A program made the translations under genes and the position numbers. A stretch of 64,000 bases of DNA from an uncultured Clostridia bacterium (GTDB lineage Bacteria > Bacillota > Clostridia > Christensenellales > Borkfalkiaceae): assembly GCA_947627765.1 (NCBI GenBank), contig CANQXA010000005.1, positions 1 through 64,000 on the forward strand, written 5' to 3'. This document shows, piece after piece, positions 53,970 to 62,919 of the stretch (position 1 is its first letter; each line of letters begins with the position of its first letter). Below the pieces are notes generated by a model. It searched no databases and was not told the DNA's origin. It worked only from the letters and a program-made list of their open reading frames with translations.

Positions 53970-54480
53970 GCACCAACCAAATTATTATAAAAATTTTTCA
54001 CAGGTTTATAAAAATCCGTATGAATAAAGCTTATTAAGTTTTTAAATTTTGAAATAGAAGCAGGCGAATATAAAACCGTCTGTATATGGCGATACGGACG
54101 GCGGACGAACAGGAACGCGAAGTCCTCTTTGACAGGATCGCAGACGAAAAGTCACGGCGGGACAAGGAAGCGTCAAAGTGGCTGACGAACGAAAACCGCG
54201 AACTATAGTGCAGGGATACTACGTTGACACGGTGAAGAAGAACACCACCACAATCAAAGAGTATATTGCAAATCAACTGGAACAGGACAAAGAAGCAGAC
54301 CAAATATGCATCTTTGACCCGAGGGAGCCGTTCACGGATAGCAAGTAACAAATGCGTGACTGGCAGTCAACTATGCGAGTGAGCGTTTTTATGTGACTTG
54401 CGGGCAGTAGAGGAATGCGGCGCGAGCCCCGTAGGGGGCGAAGGAGTTCTGCACAAGTGCCGCCTTGGATCCAAACAGAT
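53970..54480. other. Non-coding stretch with gene remnants
   Basis: An A/T-rich spacer follows the phosphoesterase gene, then two abutting short frames (54086-54348), then a GC-richer segment (54400-54470) without a recognisable gene. No terminator with a clear T-run is seen after 53969. Confidence 0.5.
54086..54348 (+). pseudogene. Two short abutting frames, probable remnants of a larger gene
   Basis: Frame 1 (54086-54208, ATG, 40 codons) is charged and helical ('DEQEREVLFDRIADEKSRRD'). Frame 2 (54208-54348, GTG, 46 codons) overlaps its TAG ('EYIANQLEQDKEADQICIFD'). Neither has a ribosome site. They lie in different frames and read as real, gene-like sequence, so I take them as debris of one decayed or frameshifted gene, possibly from a mobile element. 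Confidence 0.35.
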
Positions 54481-54892
54481 TGTTCATAAAATAAACGGTC
54501 TAACGTTTCATGTCTTGCCATAACAATCGTTTTACAAAGTAAACAGTATAAAACATTCAGCGTTTCACGGCACAACCGATTTACAAAGTAAACGGATTGA
54601 TCTGATCTTACGTTCCGCGACGTAAACAATTCACAAAGTAAACAGTATAAAACATCTTGCGCTTTGTCGTACAACGATTCGAAAGGAAACATTCGCGATC
54701 CCTTATGCGGTGCGGGATGAACGTTTCACAAAATAAACGGCGTGGCATAAATAAACTTCGCAATATGAACGATTCACAAAATAAACGGCGTGGACCCCCC
54801 AACACTTTTCGCAATATGAACAATTTATAAAGTGAATAAATTGGATTATCCTCTTGGGCATGGTTGCGCCGAACTATACACAAAGTGAACAA
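54481..54892. repeat. Nine-unit degenerate repeat array with palindromic core
   Basis: A 16-bp core, best form TTTACAAAGTAAACGG, recurs at 54483, 54531, 54580, 54630, 54678, 54725, 54773, 54824 and 54877, spaced 47-53 bp. The best copies contain the dyad TTTAC-AAA-GTAAA. Sequence between cores is variable but often contains TTTCGCAATATGAAC-like segments before the next core. Cores are too diverged for CRISPR. Iteron-like binding sites, or an old element's end array, fit better. Confidence 0.7.
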
Positions 54893-54930
54893 ATAGGATT
54901 GTTCCCGTGTTTTGCCGCATTCGGCAATGA

Positions 54931-54950
54931 TCGATGCATACCATGTCCGA
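54931..54950 (+). repeat. Dispersed CCATGTCCGA motif, copy 5
   Basis: TCGATGCATACCATGTCCGA lies 41 bp upstream of the MATE-gene -35 box. Like copy 3 it sits just ahead of a promoter. Confidence 0.45.
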
Positions 54951-54991
54951 GGGTGATGAAAAAAGTGCGGGGGTTGCGGGCGGATTTTTGC

Positions 54992-55020
54992 TTGACAAAC
55001 CGTCTCCGTTCTGCTAAAAT
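54992..55020 (+). promoter_or_regulatory. MATE gene promoter
   Basis: A perfect TTGACA (54992-54997) and TAAAAT (55015-55020), 17 bp apart. The start codon is about 120 nt downstream of the expected transcription start, leaving room for a regulatory leader. Confidence 0.85.
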
Positions 55021-55039
55021 AACAGGGTCGGGCAGCAGA

Positions 55040-55077
55040 AAGTGCGTAGAATTTCGACAGTTCTATGCACTTTTTTT
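55040..55077 (+). terminator. Attenuator-like terminator in the MATE leader
   Basis: A 12-bp stem (55040-55051 with 55061-55072, one G-T pair), a 9-nt loop and then TTTTTTT, all between the promoter and the start codon. Unless prevented, it would stop transcription before the gene. A second possible stem (CCG..CAAAG with CTTTCGG, about 55112-55138) would cover the ribosome site. I do not recognise a known riboswitch. Confidence 0.65.
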
Positions 55078-55146
55078 CTGTCCTTCGCAGTGTTCACGCG
55101 CTCTTGGCTCCGACAAAGACGGCAAAATTTTCTTTCGGAGGTCTTT

Positions 55147-56550
55147 ATGGAGAAGCGAGAACAAGCAGAATTTTTGGGGACCGCGAAGATCCCCAAACTC
55201 ATGCTGAAATTTTGCGTTCCGTGCATTCTTTCCCTGCTCGTGAGCGCGTTGTACAACATTGTTGACCAAATATTCGTCGGAAACAGCGAGCTCTCCACGC
55301 TCGGGAACGCCGCGACGGGCGTCGTATTTCCCATCTTTATTATCGCACAGGCGTTCGCTTGGTGGATCGGCGACGGGTCGGCGGCATACATGAATCTTCA
55401 CCAAGGCTGCGGGGATACGGAAAACGTACATCGATGCGTGGGTACGGGCATGGTGGTCACGTTTGCGGTCAGTGTGACCTTACTCGCCCTGTTTTATCCC
55501 CTTAAAACGCCGCTTCTGACCCTCTTCGGCGCGTCGGAAAACAGCATCGGATACGCGATCGAATACTTCAACATCATCCTCGGATTTTTCCCCGTGTATA
55601 TGCTGATGAACATGATCAACGCCGTGATCCGTGCAGACGGCAGTCCGAATTGGTCGATGTTCTCCATGCTCACGGGGGCAATCGTCAATATCGTTCTCGA
55701 CCCCGTATTCATCTTTGCGTGTCATTGGGGCATGGCGGGCGCGGCGTGGGCGACCGTGATCGGGCAAGCCGTCTCCCTTTCGATCAGCGTCGGCTATTTG
55801 TTCCGCACGAAGACGTTCCGCCTGAAACGCAAGAGCTTTCTCCCGTCCTTCAAGACGTTCGGGGAAGCCGTCAAGCTCGGTCTCTCCTCGTTTATCACGC
55901 AGATGACGATCGTCATCATCGCCCTCGTATGCAATATCATGCTCGCAAAATACGGCTCGATGTCCCGCTACGGGGCGGATATCCCGATCGCCGTGATCGG
56001 GATCGAGAGCAAGGTGTTTACAGTCGTGATCAACATCGTCGTGGGGATCGTCCTCGGCTGTCAGCCCATTATCGGCTACAACGTGGGGGCGGGCAAGAGT
56101 GACCGTGTTCGGAGACTTTACCGCTACATCCTCTTTTGCACGCTTGCGGTTGGGATCGGTTCGACTTTACTCTTCGAACTTGCGCCGAACGCCGTCGTGG
56201 GGCTGTTCGGCAAGCCCACCAACATTCAAAATCCCGACGATTATTGGGATTTTGCGCAAAAGACCTTCCGCATCTTCCTTGCGCTCGTCACGTTTACCTG
56301 CACGATCAAGATGTCGTCGATCTTCTTTCAGGCGGTCGGGAAGCCCGTGTTCGCCGTGCTGACCTCCCTCATTCGCGATATCGTATGTTTTGTGCCCTGC
56401 ATCTGCATTCTGCCGCTCTTTTGGGGGATCGACGGCATTCTGATCTCCGCGCCGATCGCCGATCTCGCCGCGATGACGGTAACGGCGGCGCTGACCATCG
56501 TATACTTTAAGAAGGCGAAAAAGAACGCCATGCCGCAAATGGGGGACTGA
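55147..56550 (+). CDS. MATE-family multidrug/cation antiporter
   Basis: A 467-residue membrane transporter with about 12 TM segments, normal for the family. The ATG at 55147 follows CGGAGG; an earlier frame start lies inside the attenuator hairpin. Family features are 'PCILSLLVSALYNIVDQIFVG' near the N-terminus, 'GTGMVVTFAVS' at the start of TM3, and the second-half 'GIESKVFTVVINIVVGIVLGCQPIIGYNVGAGK'. MATE proteins of this subgroup (DinF/NorM-like) export organic cations using Na+ or H+ gradients. An attenuated leader suggests induction by its substrate or by translation stress. Confidence 0.93.
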   Translation: MEKREQAEFLGTAKIPKLMLKFCVPCILSLLVSALYNIVDQIFVGNSELSTLGNAATGVVFPIFIIAQAFAWWIGDGSAAYMNLHQGCGDTENVHRCVGTGMVVTFAVSVTLLALFYPLKTPLLTLFGASENSIGYAIEYFNIILGFFPVYMLMNMINAVIRADGSPNWSMFSMLTGAIVNIVLDPVFIFACHWGMAGAAWATVIGQAVSLSISVGYLFRTKTFRLKRKSFLPSFKTFGEAVKLGLSSFITQMTIVIIALVCNIMLAKYGSMSRYGADIPIAVIGIESKVFTVVINIVVGIVLGCQPIIGYNVGAGKSDRVRRLYRYILFCTLAVGIGSTLLFELAPNAVVGLFGKPTNIQNPDDYWDFAQKTFRIFLALVTFTCTIKMSSIFFQAVGKPVFAVLTSLIRDIVCFVPCICILPLFWGIDGILISAPIADLAAMTVTAALTIVYFKKAKKNAMPQMGD

Positions 56551-56651
56551 CAACGTCCGCGGGCGGGAAGTAATTCTCTGCCCAATGGGGTGACGATCGC
56601 CCGAGAGGGGACCTGTTTGCGCCCCAAAACTTTTACGGATCCAAACCGAAG

Positions 56652-56673
56652 CGCCCTCCCGAATGGGAGGGCG
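56652..56673. terminator. Hairpin between the MATE gene and the convergent gene cluster
   Basis: CGCCCTCCC (56652-56660) pairs with GGGAGGGCG (56665-56673) around GAAT. There is no T-run. It may end either the plus-strand MATE transcript or the minus-strand transcript. Confidence 0.55.
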
Positions 56674-56747
56674 TCGTCATGCTTCGATGTCGTCATATTT
56701 CGAATGAGAAGCTCGATCGCGCGGCGATTTGCCGCTTGCCTTTGCGC

Positions 56748-56846
56748 TCACGCCTGTACATAGAAATCATAGAGCGCGCGCAGGAAGCAATCGGCGATCT
56801 TGCCCCATTTTCGGCTTCTCCCGCCCTTTCGGGTGTGTTGTTTCAT
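56748..56846 (-). CDS. Possible 32-residue basic small protein
   Basis: On the minus strand an ATG at 56846 follows AGGAGA with 6-nt spacing and opens a 32-codon frame: a basic N-terminus (KQHTRKGGRSRKWGK), then a short hydrophobic helix (IADCFLRALYDFYVQA). It starts 66 bp after the M60-like gene and could share its transcript. The good ribosome site is the main support. Confidence 0.4.
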   Translation of the reverse strand: MKQHTRKGGRSRKWGKIADCFLRALYDFYVQA

Positions 56847-56912
56847 TCGGTTTCTCCTGTTGCGGGAACGCCCCGCATACGTACGCTGTTTCCCCGTATA
56901 GGGGTGGAAAAA

Positions 56913-59900
56913 TCAACTCTTGCGCTTCTTCTTCGTGCAGGCGACGGCAATGCCGATGCAGACGCAGACCGCCGCGACGCCCGCTACGCCCACGCCGATC
57001 CACAGCCCGACGCCGCTCTTCCCGCCGAGCGCGGGGATCTCTTCCTGTTCTTTCAAGATCTCGCCGCAACGATGGCAGCGCAGACCTTCGGTGAGCCCGC
57101 TCTCCGTCTTGGTGGGATCTTTCCCGGGCATGACCTCTTCCTCGTGGCCGAGATCGTCGATCAGCTCACAGCCCTCGACGGCTTCGCAACGGGAGCACTT
57201 TTTGCCCGCGGTATGCCCGACTTTGGTGCAGGTAGGGGCTTCGGCGGCGATCTCGACGGAGAAGTCGTGATCGAGGGGTTCGAGGCGCGTTACGCCCTCT
57301 CCCAGCGCGCCGCAACGCGTGCAGACGTCGCCCGCCGCGTGACCCGCTTCCGTGCAGGTGGGGGAGACTCCGGGCTGATACTTCATATCATGTCCGACGG
57401 GAGCCGTAGACGTGACGCCTTCGGTATGGCCGCAGACGGTGCACATCAATCCTGCGGTACTGCCGTGGGCGAGACAGGTCGCGGGGACGGCTTCGACCTT
57501 TTCGTAGGTATGCCCCAAGGCCTCTGCGCCTCCCTCGGCCTCGTTGCCTTCGACTACTTCGCTTACCGTGACGGCAGAAAAGCCGTTCGCGTAGAGGCCG
57601 TCCTCGATGTCGTCTTCCTCGTCTTGCTCGGCCATCGCTTGAACGACCATATCTTCGTCGACGGAGAAGTCAAAGAAGAAGGTCTCGGCGTCCGTGCAGG
57701 TGGGGTCCGTATGCGTGTCGCATTCGAACTCGAAGACGACTTCCGTCGTGTGGTTGCACACTTCCCAAGTGTCCCAATCGGCGATCCCTTGGCAAATGAG
57801 ATAGAAGGTCACCTTTGCGATGCCTTTTACGACGACTTCCTCCTGCGTATAGTAGCTTTCCCCGTTCTCGTCGATCATTTCCGTCTTTTCGATGACTTCG
57901 ACCCTGCGGAACTCGACGGTATAGCCCTTGCCGTTCCCCTTGGCGGGATCCAGCATATAGGAGTGGCCGATCGCGGGCATCGCCACTTTTCCGCCGTCGT
58001 CGGGGCAGTCTATATTGCAAATTTTGCAATAATGTCTGCATTCGATGCCGGGCTTCGTGCAGGTCGGATAGCCGTCCAGCGGCGGCAATTCATAGGTGAA
58101 AGAGTGCCCGAGCGCGGGGATGACGAGGTCGCCGTCTTTGAGCAGGGTCATACCTGTCTTTTCGTCGAAGTTACAGCGGCAGGTCGAGCAGGTCTTGTAG
58201 GCGATGGTGCCCGTATTTTCGCAGGAGGGCTCGACTTGCGTGTGGACGTGCGCGAACGAGTGCGACGTGTGCAGGGTGAGCGTATGCCCCGCCATGTTCC
58301 CGTCGAGGACCAATTCGGTGACGTATTTGCCCGTGTTCTCGTCCCGATAGACATAGGGCAGTTCGCAGGTCAGCCGATCGGCGGCGGTCGTGGTCGCCGT
58401 CGCGGCGCGGGTCTTGACCTCTTCGACCGTTTCGGGGAGCTTAATGGTCGCAAGGCCTGTGCAGTTGTCGAACATCCGGTAGAGGCTTGCGTTGCCGTCC
58501 AGCTCGAAGTTGCCGAGGTCTACGGTCTCCAAGCTCGTGCAATTCCCGAACATCTTGCTGAAACTGAGCACGTTCTCGGTCTTGAACGCGGAGACGTCGA
58601 GATGTTCGAGCGATCCGCAGCCGTAGAACATACTCGTGACGCCGCGGATGTAGGTCGTATCGAAGTTCTCGAAGACGAGCTCCGTGAGCTTTTCACAGCC
58701 CGCGAACAGCGATCCGCACTCGGCGGGCGCCAAGATCTTGCCGGGGTACACAAAGGCGATCCGATTTTTGTCGCGGTAGAGGCGGATATAGGTATCGATG
58801 CGCACATAGGTATCCGTATAGTCGGACGGCGCATTTTGCAGGAACTTGATGCTCGTGAGCGTCTTGTAGTCCTTGACGAACGTCTTCCATTCGCGGGTGA
58901 AACTGCGCTCCACCGCGGTGTTGCCATAGTCCTCTTCGCCGCGGTCGTTTTTCATGGCGGGATATTCCGCCGCCGCGACGGGCGTGCCGTACTGTACGTT
59001 GATAAAGCTGATGTTGAAGGGATTTTCGTCGAGCGTGGTGACGACCACCTCGTGCACTCCCGTCACGAGCTCCCCGCTGAGGAAGACCTGTTTGTTGAAG
59101 AGGGGCTTGTCGCGCAGGTCGATCTCGCCGCGGTACGCTTGATCTATCGTGACGGACGCCTTCCCGTACGAGGGATCGGTATCGGCGTACAGCTCGAAGC
59201 CGCTTCCGAGGAACTTGAACGTGAACGTCGCGTCCTTCGCGGTTGCGGTGAGTTTGCCGTTCGCGGAGTTCTCTTCGAAGTTGGTACTGCCCGTCTTGTA
59301 GTTGGAGGGTTTGACCGTCTGGTTGAGCTTGGACTCGGTCCCCGCGTAGATCTCTTTGAGGACGGTGTGCCCGCCGTTGTTGTCGGTAACGACGAACTTG
59401 AAGTAGCGGACGTCCATGCGCTGGAAGCTGATCCTCTGGCGGGCGGCGTTGACGTTGGAGCTTGCGCCATTGAAAAGTTCCCGCCAGCCGTCGGGCTTTT
59501 CGTCCGTTGCCGCAGACTTGTACTCGTCCGACGTGCAGGCGTAGAGGCTGAACTTCACCAGCTTATCGTTGCCGTTGGTGCGGCGGACGAATTCGAAGTA
59601 GTTGAAGGTTTGGTCTTTGAGCGTATCGATCACAAAGACATGGGGGAGGGAAGCCTTATATCCGTTGTACTTGGAGTGAAAGATCGTGCCCTCGTTGCCG
59701 TCCACCAAGTTCTTGCCGTCGCTCCCTTTTTCGCTTTCGGGCTCGACAAGCACCTGCCAGCCGCTGTTGGAGGTCTGATAATCGATCGTGGTATTTTTGA
59801 TACTGTCTACGAAGCGCGGCTGCCAACCCTCGAATTTGTCGATTATGGGCAGTTCGCTGTCCTTCACGCCCGCGCTGAGAATATCCTCGGCGGGAAGCGC

Positions 59901-62654
59901 GACGATCTCGTCCTCGGGCGCGCCGGGCATATGGACGCCCACGGTGATGTGTCCCTTTCCGCCCCAGTTGACGAGGTAACAGTCGATGTACACCGTCTCC
60001 TTCGCCTTCAAATTCGCGTCCACTTTGCCGTACTGTTTGAAGTTCGTGGTGTCGTGCGTGACGTTGATCGTCCCCAAAGATTCGCCGCCCAATTCGCTCT
60101 TATAGAATTTGGCTACGGCGTAGTCGTCGGCTTTGATGTAGAAGCGGTAATCGCCGCCTTTGGGGGCGCGGTATTTGAGCTTTAAGTGGAGATACTCCAT
60201 GTTATCATGGGTGAACTCCACGCCCGCGGCGGGCGACGTGAGGGTGTAATCGAAAGGCTTATCCTTGATAGCCTCCTGCGCCGCGGCGACGGTGGGCGAT
60301 TGCCCCTTCCAATCCGCTTTGGGTCCGAGATCCCAAACTTCCGCGTACATCCCCCTGTACACGAGGCGCATATTGACGTTGAGGGTCACCCGTCTGCCGC
60401 CCTCCGTCTTCACGATGATGTCGAAACTGTCGTATTCGGTGACGGCAATGGGCGGCGTGTAGGTCACTTTTTTGGTGTCGGGATCATAGTCGATCTGCCC
60501 GTTCCGCACCCCCGTGACCGCGAGGATCTCCACCTTCTTGGGCGAGGAGATGTTGTTGCCGCCGAGGTCGAAGACGGTTTTGGATTTGCCGTCCACATCG
60601 TATTTGCGCGCCGTTTCGTGCCCGTCGATGCCGTTCGCCCAGCGGTACGCCACGGGGACGAAGATGGGAAGACTGCGCAAAAACGCAAGCTGTCCTTCGG
60701 TAAACATATTGTCTTCGATGTTGGCGAAGTAGTTCTCGTTGACCCAATCGAGGATGTTGACGCGGTCCACGATGCCGATGCGGTAGACAAAGTCTGCGCG
60801 CTTATTCGGGCAGTAGGCGGAATTCATCTTATAGGTATAGAACATATCCACGAACTTTTCGGGTCCGAAACTGTGCAGGAGCGTCGCGTACATGGAGAGT
60901 TGGTCGAAGTGCGCGCCGCCGCCCTCATTGATCTCGCCGTAGTCTTCGATGGTGTGCGTCTCGCCCGTCGCCTTATCTTTGTATACGCGGGTGATCTTTT
61001 GGGAGCGCTCCACCGCCGTGAACGGATGGACGTACTCCCCGTGCTCCACGCCGATCACGCGGCTGTCCATATTGCACAGCATACTGTAGATCAGCAAGAT
61101 GAGCGTGTTGTTCCAGACCTCGCCGTCGCCGTCGCAGAATCCCCAGTTGACGCCGTGCGTCTTGGCTTGGACGTGCCCGAGCTCGTGGAAGGTCCCCCAA
61201 TTCCCCTTGGTGGTGAGCGTCTCGTAGTTCATACAGACGGGGAACCAATAGGCGGGCTGTGCGCAGAAGTTGGAATTGAGCGCCACCGCTTCGCCCGCGG
61301 GCACGTGCAGATCATAGCACATCGTCATGTTGTAGTTGTAGTCCCTGCCGTTCAGCGAAATGTCGATCGCAAACACGCTGTGCCAGAAATACGCCAACTT
61401 TTCGATGTCGTCGCAATTTTTCATATCCTCGGCGGGGCCGATGAGCTGTCCGTTTTCCACGTCCAGCGTCGCGATCAGCCCGGGCGCCTCGCGGAGCTGT
61501 CTGTCGAATTCCTCGACCGTCGTCACCCCGAGCACGAAGTGGGGCGTGAGCACCGCACCCGTGATCTCCATGTCCACCGAGTCCGACGTCGGTTTGACGT
61601 ACAGCGGCCCGCCGTACATACTGCCGATCTTGACGACCGTCTCCTCGCCCGTGCCGACGATATTGAAGGTCGTACCCATGCAGGGGACCTTTTGGTTCTG
61701 CCATACCCATTGACCGTGGAGACCGTAACTAAACCGGTCGAAGTCGGGCTTGGTATGGGTCTCTTCGGCGTGCTTCGCCTCGTTTACGATCTTTTCGTCC
61801 CAATAGGCGAGGTAGTCTTCCATCTTGCCGAAGCCCTTGCCCTCGGCGTTGTAACCCAAATAGCCGAGCGTATCCTGATGATGGGTGTAGAGGGTGACCG
61901 TCTCGCCCGCTTTCAGACCCTTGATCTTCACCGTGGCGACTTCCCCGGGCACGAGGTAGAGCCCCGTCGTGATGGGGGAACGGTAGATGGGATCGGTGAC
62001 GATCCGCATTTGCACGGCTTTCGCTTCATCGGGGATCTTGCCGTAGATGTAATCCGCGGCGGGATGCTTTTTGAGCTCGTCGTTTTTGATGATCTCGCTG
62101 ACGTGCGTATTGAAGTAATACGCCTGCCTTAGGAGCATATACTTGGTGAATTCCGAAAAATACAGCTGTTTTGTGACGTTGCCGTTTTCGTCCTTGGGCG
62201 AGCGGTCGAGCCCCTTCATCGGGTACATGGGGTGGTCCTTATTGCCCGCCTCGAGCTTTTTGTCGCTCGCGAAATCGATCTTCGCAAGGCTGTGCATGAT
62301 CTCCCCCGTCTGGAGGTTCCGCATCTCGTATTCGTTGGGAAGTACGTCGGCGGGCTTGCGGGCGATGTCGTCGCGCAAGATCTGCATGACGGGCTGGCGG
62401 ACGGTCACGCGTCTGCCGCGGATGTCGTCAAGACTGTTCAACGACAGCCCTTCGTCGATGTCTTCGGGCCGCACGACGCCTTCCGTCTGTTCGGGTTCGC
62501 TCTGCGCGGCGAGGGGTTCGGTCTGCTCCGAAGAGACCGTAGCCGCCGCCGACGCCGTAATGTCCGTACGGCGAAGGATCGGAGTGAATTCTCCGAAGCA
62601 AAGCGCAAGGGCGAGCAAGAGACAGAGTGAGTTTTTAACGAGGTGTTTTTTCAT
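56913..62654 (-). CDS. M60-like surface metallopeptidase with carbohydrate-binding and repeat domains
   Basis: A 1913-residue exported, wall- or membrane-anchored protein. A signal peptide occupies about residues 1-36. The gluzincin domain has His490-Glu-Leu-Gly-His494 and a third ligand Glu512 (17 residues later), as in the M60/enhancin family that cleaves mucin-type glycoproteins. Residues about 800-915 look like a PA14-type domain and about 990-1130 like an F5/8C (CBM32) domain. A DUF285-type region follows ('MFYGCGSLEHLDVSAF', 'MFGNCTSLETVDLGNF', near 1380-1450), then several Cys-rich repeats ('CTKVGHTAGKKCSRCEAVEG'). The C-terminus has one TM and KKKRKS. No LPxTG. Likely a host-mucin-facing enzyme. 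Confidence 0.88.
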   Translation of the reverse strand: MKKHLVKNSLCLLLALALCFGEFTPILRRTDITASAAATVSSEQTEPLAAQSEPEQTEGVVRPEDIDEGLSLNSLDDIRGRRVTVRQPVMQILRDDIARKPADVLPNEYEMRNLQTGEIMHSLAKIDFASDKKLEAGNKDHPMYPMKGLDRSPKDENGNVTKQLYFSEFTKYMLLRQAYYFNTHVSEIIKNDELKKHPAADYIYGKIPDEAKAVQMRIVTDPIYRSPITTGLYLVPGEVATVKIKGLKAGETVTLYTHHQDTLGYLGYNAEGKGFGKMEDYLAYWDEKIVNEAKHAEETHTKPDFDRFSYGLHGQWVWQNQKVPCMGTTFNIVGTGEETVVKIGSMYGGPLYVKPTSDSVDMEITGAVLTPHFVLGVTTVEEFDRQLREAPGLIATLDVENGQLIGPAEDMKNCDDIEKLAYFWHSVFAIDISLNGRDYNYNMTMCYDLHVPAGEAVALNSNFCAQPAYWFPVCMNYETLTTKGNWGTFHELGHVQAKTHGVNWGFCDGDGEVWNNTLILLIYSMLCNMDSRVIGVEHGEYVHPFTAVERSQKITRVYKDKATGETHTIEDYGEINEGGGAHFDQLSMYATLLHSFGPEKFVDMFYTYKMNSAYCPNKRADFVYRIGIVDRVNILDWVNENYFANIEDNMFTEGQLAFLRSLPIFVPVAYRWANGIDGHETARKYDVDGKSKTVFDLGGNNISSPKKVEILAVTGVRNGQIDYDPDTKKVTYTPPIAVTEYDSFDIIVKTEGGRRVTLNVNMRLVYRGMYAEVWDLGPKADWKGQSPTVAAAQEAIKDKPFDYTLTSPAAGVEFTHDNMEYLHLKLKYRAPKGGDYRFYIKADDYAVAKFYKSELGGESLGTINVTHDTTNFKQYGKVDANLKAKETVYIDCYLVNWGGKGHITVGVHMPGAPEDEIVALPAEDILSAGVKDSELPIIDKFEGWQPRFVDSIKNTTIDYQTSNSGWQVLVEPESEKGSDGKNLVDGNEGTIFHSKYNGYKASLPHVFVIDTLKDQTFNYFEFVRRTNGNDKLVKFSLYACTSDEYKSAATDEKPDGWRELFNGASSNVNAARQRISFQRMDVRYFKFVVTDNNGGHTVLKEIYAGTESKLNQTVKPSNYKTGSTNFEENSANGKLTATAKDATFTFKFLGSGFELYADTDPSYGKASVTIDQAYRGEIDLRDKPLFNKQVFLSGELVTGVHEVVVTTLDENPFNISFINVQYGTPVAAAEYPAMKNDRGEEDYGNTAVERSFTREWKTFVKDYKTLTSIKFLQNAPSDYTDTYVRIDTYIRLYRDKNRIAFVYPGKILAPAECGSLFAGCEKLTELVFENFDTTYIRGVTSMFYGCGSLEHLDVSAFKTENVLSFSKMFGNCTSLETVDLGNFELDGNASLYRMFDNCTGLATIKLPETVEEVKTRAATATTTAADRLTCELPYVYRDENTGKYVTELVLDGNMAGHTLTLHTSHSFAHVHTQVEPSCENTGTIAYKTCSTCRCNFDEKTGMTLLKDGDLVIPALGHSFTYELPPLDGYPTCTKPGIECRHYCKICNIDCPDDGGKVAMPAIGHSYMLDPAKGNGKGYTVEFRRVEVIEKTEMIDENGESYYTQEEVVVKGIAKVTFYLICQGIADWDTWEVCNHTTEVVFEFECDTHTDPTCTDAETFFFDFSVDEDMVVQAMAEQDEEDDIEDGLYANGFSAVTVSEVVEGNEAEGGAEALGHTYEKVEAVPATCLAHGSTAGLMCTVCGHTEGVTSTAPVGHDMKYQPGVSPTCTEAGHAAGDVCTRCGALGEGVTRLEPLDHDFSVEIAAEAPTCTKVGHTAGKKCSRCEAVEGCELIDDLGHEEEVMPGKDPTKTESGLTEGLRCHRCGEILKEQEEIPALGGKSGVGLWIGVGVAGVAAVCVCIGIAVACTKKKRKS

Positions 62655-62753
62655 ACAATTTTTCTGCCGTTTTCAGCTTATTCGAGCGGCTTATTTCATG
62701 TTTTGCCGCCGCGGGATAAAGCCGGCTCCTCCACCGAGATTTGAGTTGTATCT

Positions 62754-62782
62754 ATCCTATCATAATTGCTTAGACAAGTCAA
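62754..62782 (-). promoter_or_regulatory. Promoter of the M60-like gene
   Basis: On the minus strand TTGACT (62777-62782) and TAGGAT (62754-62759) are 17 bp apart, about 100 nt ahead of the start codon. The ribosome site itself is weak. Confidence 0.65.
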
Positions 62783-62895
62783 CGAGGAACGGCGAAATTT
62801 TTTGCCCTTTTTACGGATTTTTTCCGCAAAGCGCCGTTTCATCCATCCCCCCGGAAGTCCTGCGGCTTGTCCCGAAAACGGGACGTCTTCCATGC

Positions 62896-62901
62896 TATAC
62901 T
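62896..62901 (+). promoter_or_regulatory. Extended -10 of the DnaE-like gene
   Basis: TGCTATACT gives an extended -10 (TATACT at 62896-62901). No matching -35 box is seen at normal distance. The start codon follows after 18 bp, so the leader would be very short. Confidence 0.4.
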
Positions 62902-62919
62902 GCCGTTGTGAGGTGCGAG

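Noticed and set aside
54481-54892. CRISPR array
   Set aside because: Regular spacing is suggestive, but cores of about 16 bp vary too much, there is no invariant 24-37 bp repeat and no cas gene is present.
54608-54892. Minus-strand Cys/Phe-rich protein
   Set aside because: The frame is produced by the repeat array read in antisense. It has no ribosome site and its 'motifs' are the repeat units.
56679-62132. Two long plus-strand frames (1168 and 648 codons) opposite the M60-like gene
   Set aside because: The minus-strand gene has a signal peptide, HELGH motif and C-terminal TM. The plus frames are antisense shadows with abnormal composition.
62143-62919. Extension of the DnaE-like gene to an upstream start (505 codons)
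   Set aside because: The extra sequence is antisense to the M60-like gene. The ATG at 62920 has a ribosome site and matches the start of recognisable sequence.
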